Assembly: GCF_021134715.1 (NCBI RefSeq)
Contig: NC_060028.1
Coordinates: 4,176,501 to 4,240,500, forward strand
DNA length: 64,000 nucleotides
Direction: 5' to 3'
From: Daphnia pulex
Taxonomy: Eukaryota > Arthropoda > Branchiopoda > Diplostraca > Daphniidae
Part shown: positions 51,316 through 62,793 of the stretch, piece by piece
Position numbering within the stretch: position 1 is the stretch's first letter
Layout of the letters: the number at the start of each line of letters is the position of its first letter
Translations under genes and position numbers: made by a program
The notes under the pieces: generated by a model
Told to the model about the DNA's origin: nothing
The model's database searches: none
What the model saw: the letters and a program-made list of their open reading frames with translations, nothing else

Positions 51316-51979
51316 AGGGCTTATTCACATCGCGAAAATCCAACTTCCAGAAATCTGGCAACGCATGATATTTCTAGTTTTTTTCGTTTACATGGCAAAG
51401 GCCATAAGAAATCTAAGTGGCTTCAATAAAAATAATCTAGTGTTTTTAATTCGGAATATTTCTTCAAAAGAATTTCACAGTGCTCTAGGTAAGATATCGG
51501 TCGTTAATTTGATGTATAATTTACTAGGACTTAAAAATTGTTTAGGGCTAAAAATTTAAATGTAATACTTTGTTTTGGTTTTTTTGAGGGAAGAACGGGG
51601 AGAAGAGGGAGAATGGGAGGGAGGAGGGCGTACGAAAAAAAAAGGGGACCCACGTTTCCTCTTATCCCCCATTCGTCCCATTCTCTCTCTTCTCCCCGTT
51701 CTTTCCTAAAAAAAAAAACAAAACAAAGTTTTACATTTAAATTTTTAGCCCTAAACAATTTTTAAGTCCTAGTAAATTATACATCAAATTAACGACCGAT
51801 ATCTTACCTAGAGCACTGTGAAATTCTTTTGAAGAAATATTCCGAATTAAAAACACTAGATTATTTTTATTGAAGCCACTTAGATTTCTTATGGCCTTTG
51901 CCATGTAAACGAAAAAAACTAGAAATATCATGCGTTGCCAGATTTCTGGAAGTCGGATTTTCACGATGTGAATAAGCCC
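51316..51979. mobile_element. Fold-back element, long inverted repeats with TA flanks
   Basis: Two arms of about 310-320 bases (51316 to about 51635 and about 51660 to 51979) are near-perfect reverse complements around a short centre of about 25 bases near 51648. The outer ends read 'tagggcttattcacatcg' and its complement, with TA at both borders. Because the arms mirror each other, the same 64-residue frame appears on both strands, so it is not evidence for a gene. Very high arm identity (few mismatches) implies recent origin or gene conversion. It lies inside the 10-bp-TSD element. The TA border fits a Tc1/mariner-type insertion, but no transposase is present. Confidence 0.85.
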
Positions 51980-52367
51980 TATTTCCTTTTTCTTACCTCT
52001 CCTAGCACTTTTTTCATTTCGTTCTTTTTTTGTCTTTCTTTTATATCTTTTTTCTCTTTTTGCCTTTTTTTTGTTGCACTATCCCCTTTTTGTCTTTCTT
52101 GTTGCACTGTTTACCATTTTCTTTTCACAAACGGTGAAAATGACAAGGTTAAAGCTAGGTTGCCAATTTTTTTTATTTCTCAAGTAAATTCAAAAAAAGG
52201 TTAAGTTGATCGGTTGTCGATTCTGACAAGCGAAGGGACTTCTCTTCGTCCAAAATAGGCATAGGGACACTGCATACATAATATTTACACGGGAAATACC
52301 CGTTACTTATCATTGGGGTCTCCTCAACTTTTCCTGTGACAGTTCCATCAGACCGTTGGATGTTAAC

Positions 52368-52577
52368 TTTATCTGATTATCTTTTCAGTTGGTTGTAAAA
52401 ACCGCAAACCTTTCCAAGTCTACGACCGTTGTCGTAGACTTGGAAAGGTTTTCGAATCTAGCAAGCAGTACACGTAATTCGGGGATTTATCAAGTCAATT
52501 TGGCACTGTGACGAATCATATTCAATGTCATATTGCGTTTTTTCCAACCAACTGAAAAGATAGCTAATCAGCTAATG
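52368..52577. repeat. Inverted repeat enclosing a perfect 21-bp hairpin
   Basis: 'tatcttttcagttggttg' (52378-52395) is inverted at 52545-52562, and a weaker extension, 'ctgatta', continues outward on both sides. Inside, 52406-52426 and 52431-52451 form a perfect 21-bp stem with the 4-base loop 'cgtt'. It resembles a miniature inverted-repeat element. Its right arm overlaps the end of the coding frame at 52564. Confidence 0.7.
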
Positions 52578-53154
52578 TCTTGCCTTTTCTCATAAGCGGC
52601 TGTGAAGATTGTTGATTGGTAACTTGCGTTGCGTCAGAAGACGGAATTGATGTGTGACTCCCGGTCGCATTGCTGGAGCCAGCCGTGTGTTCCGTATTTG
52701 AAGGAGTAGATGAAGATGAAGTAGAACTTGTCAATCGCGTATCATTCCCGTCTTCTAACCGATGTCGTTTGTTACTACTACCGTCCAGCGAAACAAACTT
52801 TCGCTTCCGCTGATCATACTCGGCAACAATTGTCTTCGCAATGTCAACAGAAAGCAAAATTGCCGAGCGTTCACCAGGGAAAAAAATAAAATCGCATGGG
52901 TCATCGGCGAGCCACTCGCCGAAAGTCGCCGTTCTCTTCTGGCAGTCCATCTTGACATGACGTTCCTTTTTTCCCAAAGTGGAGCGCACACATTCTTCGA
53001 TTTCTTGCACACCGGTTGCGCAATTGAAATTGGCTAGAGTCCTTGCATTATTATATCCAGTAAACCGAAAGATATTTTCAACGTGAGTGTTAAGCTCAAT
53101 ACCTCATTGTTTTAACCCGTTAAAAATATCTTCCTCCAAATTACTCTTAGCCAT
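52564..53154 (-). CDS. Unrecognised coding frame inside the TIR element (one in-frame TGA)
   Basis: From an ATG at 53154 the minus frame stays open to 52564 apart from one TGA at 53106-53104 (197 codons including the terminal stop). It starts MAKSNLEEDIFNGLKQ, then stop, GIELNTHVENIFRFTG, and LANFNCATGVQEIEECVRST. A compact charged segment with TATFGEWLADDPCDFIFFPG follows, then a basic KRKF/NKRHR stretch and a long Ser/Thr-rich tail. The N-terminal half looks like a small helical domain of the kind encoded in repetitive arthropod families. I cannot name it. It is not a MULE transposase. It may be a captured gene piece or an accessory protein of the parent element. A later start at 53010 avoids the stop. 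Confidence 0.5.
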
Positions 53155-53588
53155 CACAACTAATAAATCCCACACTTCACTATTTAAACAATAGTCCCAA
53201 CGTGTGGATCAGGATCAAACACTACGCCAGAAACTAAGTTGATGAGTCCAGCTGGTGTTGTTGGGCGTATTCAACAAAATCAGCTGACAGCCCTTAGGCC
53301 CATTTCCATGATTTGCATCAATTGCATTTTATGGAAAAGTTTTTCTTTTCCGTAACTTTTCCCCTTTTCTTTTTCTTTTTATCGGATTTTCCCCTTTTCT
53401 ATCTATTTTTTCCCTTTTCTTTCTCCTTTTTCCTAAATTCCCGCTTATTTTCTTATTGTAACACCCATTTCTGCCTTTTCTACCTTTCATTTTCTTTTTC
53501 TTTCCTCAAAACAATCTGTAACATTTTCTCGTTTTTCTTTGGCTTTTTTACCGCCAAAAACCTTACTTTTTAGAGCTGCCGACCCCTC

Positions 53589-53598
53589 GAATCAATCC
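53589..53598 (+). repeat. Target-site duplication, right copy
   Basis: 'gaatcaatcc', identical to 51190-51199. Confidence 0.85.
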
Positions 53599-54093
53599 TC
53601 GGACTAAATTTAACGACCCAAAGACGAAAGCGAAATCAATTATCAGCGTGGTCATCAGGTTGAGTTAAATGGTTTGGATCTAAATAAAAAAAATATATAA
53701 TGACATAAGTAAAGTAATTAAAATCTTTTAAATTTACCTTTAACGACGAATTTGACGAGAGAGGAGTTCCTGGAGGTGACGAGGAAGCCCATCTACATCG
53801 TAGGGAATTCTGTCTCGACGGATGACTAGAGCACAATGCCAAGAAAGAGGAAACACAGTACTGATTAACGCATCGGATTACGCATCGGATGCGACACCTC
53901 TGCCTCTTCCTCTGTACATATTCCCATAACTCTTTAAAATATCGATGACGGACTTCTTGTCATCTGCAGCCAGGGTGGAGATGAGCTCCAGCATACACCA
54001 AAGCCCGAATTATGGCCAGGTTAACATTTAAATAAGCCCTTTTGTTTTTGACCGGATAGTGGAGCGGAGTTGGTCAATGGCAGGCGATGGCGC

Positions 54094-55384
54094 TTACTCG
54101 AGCTCCAAGTTTAAGAAAGAGTTGCATGAGATCAAGGTCACGTGAAGAACAGTGGTCATGCGTTCTAGAAAGTAGTTTATAGTGTAATTCGAAAGATACT
54201 CTTCCAATTGCTGCTTTTCTTGGTTCTTTACATTAGGGAACATGGACTCCAGTACGAGAACTAAATGAAAAATGATATTTGCAAATTTGTAAATAGATTC
54301 ATTTACCAAAGAGTTCAAATTTTCTGATATCGAATCAAGAGTTCCTTCGAAATCAATGAATCGTTCGTCTTCACTTTCATCAGCGTCTTCATCATCTTCA
54401 TCGTCGTCATCGTCTTCACCGTCTACAACATCTTCATCCTCAAAGTTCACGGCAGATATCATTGCTGGGTTGAAGAAATATCTTGCAATCGTTGCGATGG
54501 ATTTGGTGATGACCAAAAGATTCTCGAAGGATAAAATTTCTTTTCTTCCATTAAATTAGGGCGGTTTCCTTGCCAAAATAGCAAAAAACGAGACGCAAAA
54601 TTAAGGGTTTTGATAAAAATATCAAATGATTTTCGGGAAAGTAGCGTTGGATCGAATTTAGTCGTTTGTTCCAGGATGAGCAAGAAAGTGTTGAAAACGA
54701 TGGGGTTCATCACAGCAAAGGGCGCGTTGTCATCTTGTATCTTGCCTGTCACAAAGTCGTACAAACTTTAGATGTAAAAGGAAGGACCGTGATTCGCTAG
54801 GTTACCGATTCTTCGAATCACAAGAAGCGATTGAAACCTTAATTCAACGATACATTTTTTATGCACTTCCACATCAGGGTAATCAACGCCAAGGCCAAAT
54901 ACGTCACGCTTGAAATGTTCCTCCAATATATACAGGTCTTCCGTTGACATGAATTCCTCAGTAGTTTCGAAGACAACAGAAGATGCAGCAGATGAAGCAG
55001 ACACGTCAGGTGTTTTAGGCAGAACATCACCATAAAAGTAACGAAGAGTCATGGCTTCTCTCCAGCTCATAAACTTCACAACAAAGCCATATTCTTCAAC
55101 ATAGCTGTGTAGTGAAGCACCAATCAGTTCAAGTGCAATGATTTTGTCTTGCCGAGATGACAAGGTGGATTTGAGGGCTACTTGGGCCCTGTTATCCAAC
55201 CATTCAGAATGGTTCAACATAGAAGGACCGTGAAGGTTACTCTTCAAATTGATGAGTAGTTCCATTATCTTCATTACTGGAATTTGGCGATGAAAAAATT
55301 TATCAATGGCTTCAGACATCACATGACACTCAATTATATTTGAATTCCGACAGAAACTAGCATATAGCTCATCATTTTGGCTTT
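54094..55384 (-). pseudogene. Broken intronless gene of unknown family
   Basis: On the minus strand a frame open from 55384 (first convenient ATG at 55319) runs to a TAA at 54768. It continues in the same frame to 54545, then a +1 shift leads into the frame ending at 54094. Joined, it would be about 420 residues: leucine-rich and helical (MKIMELLINLKSNLHGPSML, RQDKIIALELIGASLHSYV, LLVIRRIGNLANHGPSF, FNTFLLILEQTTKFD). An Asp/Glu stretch (DGEDDDDDEDDEDADESEDE) and a final hydrophobic helix follow. The helix pattern recalls HEAT/armadillo proteins, but I cannot name the family. Absence of introns next to intron-rich host genes suggests a retrocopy or transposon gene. Only two lesions imply recent decay or sequencing errors. 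Confidence 0.5.
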
Positions 55385-56689
55385 AAAAATTTATGTAGCT
55401 TGATGCCATTTCATTTTACAGTCATTGAGAAAATTGAGTTAAAGCTAAAGACTAGTAGCGCCACAGTGCAATTTCTGATAAGAAAAGAAAAACCACTACA
55501 TTTTAATAGTTTTATAAAATTTTCTCAGTAACTAGTAACTATTTAAAAAATACATTTTCTTAAAGTTTATTATCTGCTCAATAAGACCTCTAATTTTGAA
55601 AAACAAAGCTGGTAAGGTAAAGATTTTATTCAAAAAAAACTATGAAAGGTAAACAATTTTCCGCATTTTTTCAAGACATAAACGAGCGACGGAGACACAC
55701 CAGTGGTTAAATTTCCCCCAAATTTTGAACATAACATATTGAAACATAGATTAATAAAATAACTTGGCTGATTTTTTGAATTCATAAAAAAAAACAATTT
55801 CGATCCAACCTACTGGGCCATGCAATGTTGATTTAACGAAGTTTTGGGTGTCCTGTTCAGCACTTTTTATTCTTCCCAGCGATTTCGTCGGTTTCGGCAC
55901 TCTATACGAATACATCTTCCTCCAATATTTAATAAAACGTCCGTTTTGGCATTAATATTATCCGTTTCGGCACCAGTTTAAAACTTTTATTTTTCTGTAC
56001 CTTTATCTCTTATCCCATATAATTTATGATCGGTATTTAACTCTCTTTGTTAATTTTAGAATCTTAATTGGGGATAGGAGAGGGAATGTTTGTCATCCGA
56101 GTGATTCAGAGTTCAAATATAGGGGCACTTACATACGGCGACAAACAGGATCTCCATGTAACACAGTAACTGCGTCCCCTTCTGTTCATAGTTCACAAGA
56201 AGTGGTCTCTTCTAGATCATGTGAACTACTCTCTTTATCTCGTCGGGATCTAGCACCGTCCTTTCAATTAACACTCTTTAACATCTCCTTTCGCGTCCTC
56301 TCTCCGCCTTCTGAACTTGCAGAGCACCTGATCCTTTGATACGCAAATCATTCAGCTACGAGTACAAATTGCACATGAATAACAAATAAATCATAATCGT
56401 CGTTAATGAAATGTCTTGTGAATGGATTATTTCCCATTGCAATTCTACCTGATTAACAGCTTATCGTACTGCTTAATTGCAGTAAATCTTACAAGCCCAT
56501 ACCCGCTGTTGAGTGTTGTAAGGGGATCCATGATTAGCCGTAAACACCAAATAGATCCACAGTCTAAAAATTACGGAATAAAATTATCTTCTAAACATCA
56601 AGAGGTAAATTTAAAAAAAATTGATAGAAAGATAATTAACAGAATGCAGTTAACATTTTTGGTTAATATATAGGGTTGGGAAAACTTAC

Positions 56690-56848
56690 TTTGCAGCTGC
56701 TTGGTGGACGGGGAACCATCCAGTTTGGCGGAGGTCCTCCGTATTTTCTCTCCTTAACATTCACGATGTAAGAATAGATTGTACCCATTTCTTTAGCATT
56801 GCCAGGCCTATTTGGTGGACAGGGTTCCGTAATAACAGTCTCACTCAT
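56690..56848 (-). CDS. Lone exon of an A1CF/RBM47/DND1-type RNA-binding protein
   Basis: A 53-codon exon starts at ATG 56848 (MSETVITEPCPPNRPG) and ends AGCTGCAAA|GTAAGT, a good donor. It contains VKERKYGGPPPNW followed by a proline-rich link and SCK. In A1CF, RBM46, RBM47, SYNCRIP and DND1 the block RKYGGPPP-x-W with PP and C directly precedes the first RRM domain. Those proteins bind AU-rich RNA or act in mRNA editing, stability and splicing. The next exon should begin with the first RRM strand, but nothing like it was found down to 55.4 kb. So this is either a detached copy of a first exon or part of a gene with a distant second exon. Confidence 0.5.
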
Positions 56849-59800
56849 ATATTTCTTGAGAGTGGACTTTATGATGCTGTTAGTTTAAGTTTTCTCGATT
56901 CAGTTTAGGAATTCCCATCTGCTAACAAGGCAAACTAAAATAAATAATGATTTTTTCAAGAATTAATTCAAAAATAAAATAAACAACAACTTACACTCCT
57001 GAATAGTAGTTATCAAACAAAAATCCATTGTGTTCCCCAGTTTCGGTACTTTTTTAGAAGAAGTTAACTGACTGAGACTGAACAGAATGTAAAAGAAAAA
57101 TTTGATTTCCATATCATCAAATTTTAAATCACATCTTCATTCGCCTTCCATAGTTGATTTTTTTAATTCATTGTAATCGGGTTTTCAATTTTTTCGTAAT
57201 CGGGCTAGAATTTTTTCTGATCCAAAGACCAGACAAAAAAAGGAAAAACCTCCTTGTCTTTGGTCCGATCACATCCGGTCAAGATCTCTAGCGATGATGA
57301 CAAACTTACAAAACACACAAACACAATAATCAGCAAATATAATTGCACGACTCCTGGCTAAGTAGGAATCGCTAAATGCGTCGGAGGTGCCAAAACTGAC
57401 AAATGCATGGCAAAAAAGAACAAAAGTGGTGCCGAATTTGACGAAATCGCTGTTACGAAAAACTTTAGGGTTACCACAAATATTGTTGCTCCTAAAGAAT
57501 CTTATTTGAAGTGCTGCTGTTCAAATGGTACTTTCAGTGAGTGCGAAAGAAATTTTCTGCTGGGTCGGTCCAGTTTTTGGAGAAATTCTTTATTCGCAGT
57601 CTCTACACCAGCGAATCATTGATTCCTGAAAGTTTGCTGGGAAAAACTGCGAAGAAAACTTTTTTCCTATTATTAGAACGATCCAGCAAAAATTCTTTTT
57701 AACAGTTTTTCGTCATTTACTCCTTAAAGTTTGCTTTGAAAAATACTGCGCACAAAGAATTTTTCTCTACGGCTTGATTAATTGGTCCAGCAGAAATTCT
57801 TATTCACAGCACTCAGTGACAGTGCCATTTGCACTGCAGCACTGCCTATATATGACTCATTGATTATAGGAACAAAAGCTATCGTGTGGGTCAAAACACA
57901 CATAAGCAATAAGAAAATGGCTCGAACATATGTATAGCTAAAATTCTGATAGTAAGTGATTTTTTTATTGGTTCGACTTCTTCCGGTCTGTATTTCACAA
58001 CATCTTCTACATTTAAATCATCTTCACTAAACATCGCGACCATCCACATCACAAGCGTCTTGTTTTTTTTTCTTCAAACGAGCGTCTTTTCCGGTAGACC
58101 TTATCTAAAATCATTGGCTTGAACGACCTGGCAGAAAACAAAGGTAACGAAGGTTATTAATCAACGATAGTTAGTCAACTACCTTTTTAAAGCTATATGA
58201 GTCCATATAATCGATTCTTTACATACTAAATTGTATGTCCTCAGTAGGCTAAAAAAGATAAGGAATATGAAGATAAACGATAAAATAGCTTGTTAGAGAA
58301 CCTGGTCAGATTACCTTCAAAAGATTAGATTAGCTTCAAAAGATTAATAATGAAGTCGCAACTTTTGAATACAATATTAGGAGGTTTCTTCACAACGGAA
58401 AGCCAGTTGCCTTCCACATTGCAGATGCTAAAAAAAATACGTTATACATAGCAGCAATACTCCTGTCAAACCACGTCCAGGTTCAACTCGTCAAGTCAAT
58501 CAAAAACTTATTACTGAATTTGTTTAATTTTTCATCTAATTGACAAAATGTGATTTATAGTCAAACTAATGTCATATAAATTAAAATTAAGGGCGTCAAT
58601 GCAATGTTTTAAACAAACTGCCTATGTCATACTAATGTTGGAAAGATAATAATACGGAAAATGTGTCATTACAGCTATGATTATTTGGACTGTAATTGAC
58701 ACCTCATATTTATTCAAAGGGTATCCACATACAAAGAACCATCAAAATCCAATCCATAATTGCCAGAAATTGTTAACTTCAAAAACCACTGTTCTTTTTG
58801 TAGGTTCATATTCAATGAATGTTACCATAACAAATGTTAAGTCTCTGGCAAGTTTTATTTCAACCTAACAAGAAACAAGAATGGATTTGTTGAGGTGATA
58901 TTGGGAATAGGTGATAATGAACTGGAAAATGTATTTAAGCACAATTTCAATCGAGAAACTTTCAATAACTAAGTGTTTGGCACAGAGGTTTGGCATTGGG
59001 CTGACTAATTTCTCTTTTATATCTGCTGTTATTCGATTTTATATCTGACGTTCATTGAATATGAACGTCCATTCCAGCTAAGCAAACAGAAATGCAAATC
59101 ACTCTTTACCTGACAAGGCAATCGTTTTCAATCTGTATGGCCCCATGGACAGCCAAAAGTTCCATGAATTGAATAAACTTCTGCATCATGCACCTTGCTA
59201 CTGCATCTGCACAGGCTCCTAGTACAAAACATTGGGAGATATTTTTTCCCCGTGTAGATTCTACTCAAAACCTTCGATAGATAGCTTTGCAAGATCTTTT
59301 ATAGTGCTTAGAAATACATAAATCATTTTTGGCTTCTCTTTCCTATTCCAAAATTCACCGAGCATTAGGTAATTCCTTTCTGGGCGAGCTCTTTGATGAC
59401 GTATTGTATAGGCAATATATTGATATTGTAGAAAACTTGTATACAGAGGAATTCTTGCATATATTGAATACAGGAATTGATGCCCTACATCCTCGACGAA
59501 GCAATGTTTTTCTGGAAGAGGGAAAAGAAGACTTCAAAAAGTTAACAGCAGAAATCACGAATCCCTGCCTACCTAGGAAAGAGTTTACGACGCAGTCTCA
59601 ATAAAGGATTCAACACTGCCAAAACAGCAATTCTCAAAGTCAAAAGGACTTTCTTAGTTGGTATAAATTTGTAACATTGCAAAAATTTCACAAATTCATT
59701 AATATTTTTAATTTACGGGTACGTTCACTCAGTTTTCTTGAACGCTCAATTACCAAAAATTACAATTCATATGGCCAGCCACATCCGAAACAAACAGAAC

Positions 59801-60200
59801 ACGTTTAACGCAGAGTAAATTATAACAATTTTCAGGAAAAAACCTGTGTTAGTAGAGGAAAATGGAACTATTGCTTAAATTATACAAGCCATTTTCGCGT
59901 TGTCTTGAAGTCAGTTGGTTAGACTGTAAATGTATTCAAAATGAATTTAAAAGAGCCGTGGATTTGTTTGAAGTAACTTATAAATAACAATAAAACTATA
60001 TCAATTAATAATTTTTCTTTCTAAATGTGGTATTAGAAAATTACGTCGGAACACAGTTTGTAGGCTTCCCTTTTCTTAGATGTGGTAATAAGTAAAGTTC
60101 ATAATTTTGCATACTTATTTAATTTGAATCTTTTGTTTGTTTGGTTTTTAAGAAACTTATTGTGAGTCATCCCTTAATAGCTTCAGTAATTCAGAAGAAA
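56849..60200. other. No recognised gene
   Basis: AT-rich. One frame at 59329-59604 (plus, 91 aa; GNSFLGELFDDVLYRQYID) is longer than expected by chance and reads like protein, but I cannot place it. Confidence 0.4.
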
Positions 60201-61190
60201 GCGATGTAGAGGCAGTTGATTAAGGAAAAAAAAAAAATTGAGGAAGGACAAGGTGGAGTAAGAGAAGAAGAAAAATATTACTGAAGAAGAAATCAGCATC
60301 CTGGCTGAATCCTTAGAAGATAAATGCAACTCATGTTATTTTTTTAAGTATTGGTAATTAGACTATTTTTTCTACAGATTATTTAAAAAAGAAAACCGAA
60401 AAACTTAAAACTAAATAAACAATATTTTGTTTTTTTTTACCCAACAATTTTTTGGACTCGACAACTGAAATTTAAAAAATTCATTTCTTCTTTTTGAGTA
60501 TTTAACTTAGTCGGTTTCAGTCAACAACATTACAGATCTAAAATAGTAAAACCTGTCTTGTGATTTTTGTCTTTGTTATAAAGTGTTATGAGCCAAATAG
60601 CTCAGATATACATCAACGGATAAGTCAAAGGAAGAGCAAGAACAACTGAGCTCTTCCAACTGTCTTTCGTCCATTTCGTTACACTAACAAACCGGATGCG
60701 TCCCTACCCTTATTTGAGACGTCTGTGCAGTCGTAGGAATTGAGAGAGTCAGTGAATTTTTATCCAAAATTATCACATTAAACGTTTGCATTTTCTTTAG
60801 AAACTGATGCTCCCTTCTCTGTCAACGATGTCTATGAAAATGGAGAAAAATTATGAAGAAGATAATGATGAAGGAAGTTATGATAAAGAAGAAGATAATG
60901 ACGAACCAGGATAGCAATATATGAAACTGATCCAAGCCAAGAAAAAGAAAATCAACCTGATGGTGGCAATGATGACGGTGCAGAACCCCAAGAACAAATT
61001 ATGTGTAGCCAAGCCTAGTCCAAGTCATAAAAAGCTAAAGAATATAGAAAACAGAAAAAAAGTACAGAGAAAGAAGAGTCTTGGGTAAAAAAAAGTACTG
61101 GGGGAAGAAAAGAAGAAGTTCAAGGAAGAAATGAAGAAGTACGAAGAAGAAAAGAAGAAGTAAAATGAGAAAGTAAGTTCCATTGCTGAG
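60201..61190 (+). repeat. Purine-rich low-complexity stretch
   Basis: Dense GAA/AAG/GAT tracts, for example around 60240-60300, 60840-60910 and 61070-61170, in all three frames with frequent stops. It could be the decayed exon of an acidic/basic low-complexity protein; nothing more can be said. Confidence 0.5.
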
Positions 61191-62051
61191 GCTTTTGAAG
61201 AATAATGGCAATCTAGTAAATTTTTTATTTAATGTTACATTTTAAGAAATAAGACTAATTGATTTTTTTAAATTAGATTGTGATGGTACTAAAAAGAAGA
61301 TGTTGAAAGGAGATGAGGGTCCCAAAAGCCACATTTAAGAAAATCAGCCCTTTTGCAATTTTTTTTTCTAAAAATTCTTAGTAACAATGTGAAGAAAAAC
61401 TGGTAAATTGCTTAAGAAGTTTACGTGTTTTCCTTATACATCAAGAAATGTTTCGGTTTCTTACCAAAAATGTTTTATTCAAATTTTTTAATTTTGACTT
61501 TAAATTTCCTGAGAATCATGAGAAGGATTGCTGTCCTTTCATGGGAACTTGATAAATGAAGAACTATCGTCTACACTGGTTTATTTCCTGATAATTTTCA
61601 TAAGTGAGCTTTCTTTTATCAATCATTCATGCAATTGCAACCTACGACAACCCAATGGTTTTGTCGTTTTGAACAAAAAACTGGATATGAAGAAACAAAG
61701 TAAATGTGTTCTTGTTGTTGTGAACATTTTGTTATGGGAATGGAGTGACGATATATGATGCTAGTAAAACGTGTGAGAAACGAGTTTTCAAGAATATTGT
61801 TGATTTTCTACTGACTCGAGAGGTGGTATTTCTGGTATTGTAATCCCACTCATAGACGTAATTTTAGCCCTTAGTCAAATTTTCTTTCAGCTTTGATTTT
61901 TTTATTTTGTATCATCGGCCATCTAAAAGAAATAACATTGAACAGTTAAAAACACATTACAAAAATCATTTGTAGATTTTCACGGTGTGAATCTCCGTTT
62001 TCTCACGCATCATCTAGGTTAAATCATGAAATCCAAAAGCATACAATTTTA
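61191..62051. other. No recognised gene
   Basis: The frame at 61528-61758 (76 aa) has no recognisable domain. Confidence 0.45.
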
Positions 62052-62793
62052 ACCTATTCATGTTATATGTGTAAAGTTGTTGCCGGAAGAAAATAATCGA
62101 TTGAAAAACACAAGTTGAGGTTACATGGAGGACGAGAAGCTAACAAACATGAACGGTAAGTTTATTATTTTATTTGCTATTTGTTCATAAATAACAAATA
62201 TTTTTCATTTACAGAGCATTGGAAGTGCCGGAATCGGAAACAAGAACGAACGGAACGAACGGAACGGAACGAACAAGAACGAACGGAATGAAGATACGGA
62301 CTTGGAGGTAATAGAAAAAATTTCTACTATTAACGAACGGTATGATACTAATCATATTTGTTATTTAGTTTAAAATAACAAATATTTCATCTATAGAGCT
62401 ATTGAAGAAGATGTAATGGTACAATATCCTTCGTCGTCAAATGACGCTTCAGTCCTGGAAAAAACCACATTCATTCCCAACAACAACCAACAGTAAATAC
62501 TTTTGTGATATTTGCTATTTTTCCTAAATAACTAAAATTTCCCCAACAGAGACATTGATTGGGACGATTGGCAACCTGATTTTGGATCTTTTGAACAATC
62601 TGTTTTAGATAATGTGGGAAATCTAGATCAATCTACAGTTGAAAACGTATATCGTCGTTTCACACTCTTAACGAACCGAAATTGGTTTAAAAATATGCTT
62701 TCTCTTTTAAACAAGATTCCTTCGGTAATGTCCTTCGGGCATTTTTTATACGCCGGGGAGTGGATCCTAACGAAAAAAAACATCTACATGTAA
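62052..62793 (+). pseudogene. C2H2 zinc-finger gene remnant with three look-alike introns
   Basis: One reading phase runs through four exons split by introns 62156-62214, 62308-62396 and 62493-62549, all phase 2. Exon 1 reads YSCYMCKVVAGRK, TAA (62094-62096), SIEKHKLRLHGG. Ignoring the stop, this is a C-x2-C-x12-H-x4-H zinc finger. Exon 2 is threonine/arginine-rich (a GAACG repeat). Exon 3 gives RAIEEDVMVQYPSSSNDA. Exon 4 gives DIDWDDWQPDFGSFEQSVLD and VYRRFTLLTNRNWFKNMLSL, ending at TAA 62791-62793. The protein is not recognised. Upstream exons are not clear. The in-frame stop in the finger suggests decay, but the splice sites are intact. An alternative donor for intron 2 lies at 62340. Confidence 0.45.

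Larger units (their letters stand above)
51200..53588. mobile_element. TIR DNA transposon with 10-bp target duplication (MULE-like), carrying cargo
   Basis: Terminal inverted repeats: 'gaggggtcggcagcgctaaa' from 51200 and, in reverse complement, 'gaggggtcggcagctctaaa' ending at 53588. They match 24 of 25 bases before diverging. Immediately outside both ends lies the same 10-base word, 'gaatcaatcc' (51190-51199 and 53589-53598), a perfect target-site duplication. A 9-11 bp duplication is characteristic of Mutator-like (MULE) elements among eukaryotic DNA transposons. No MULE transposase is recognisable in the 2.4 kb interior, so the copy is non-autonomous. It contains a nested 0.66 kb fold-back element, a hairpin-bearing inverted repeat and a minus-strand coding frame. 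Ends are certain; superfamily is inferred from the duplication length. Confidence 0.8.

Noticed and set aside
51365..51964. Two identical 64-residue proteins on opposite strands
   Set aside because: They are created by the fold-back symmetry and show no coding character.
57205..57280. Hairpin around the 'ccaaagac' words
   Set aside because: The arms pair over only a few bases; not convincing.
59100..59604. Possible glucosyltransferase-like gene
   Set aside because: A short YGPMDS-type word looked suggestive, but frames are broken and no second motif supports it.
61528..61758. SET/SMYD-like NHSC motif
   Set aside because: Only INHSCNCN resembles the motif; flanking residues do not fit a SET domain.
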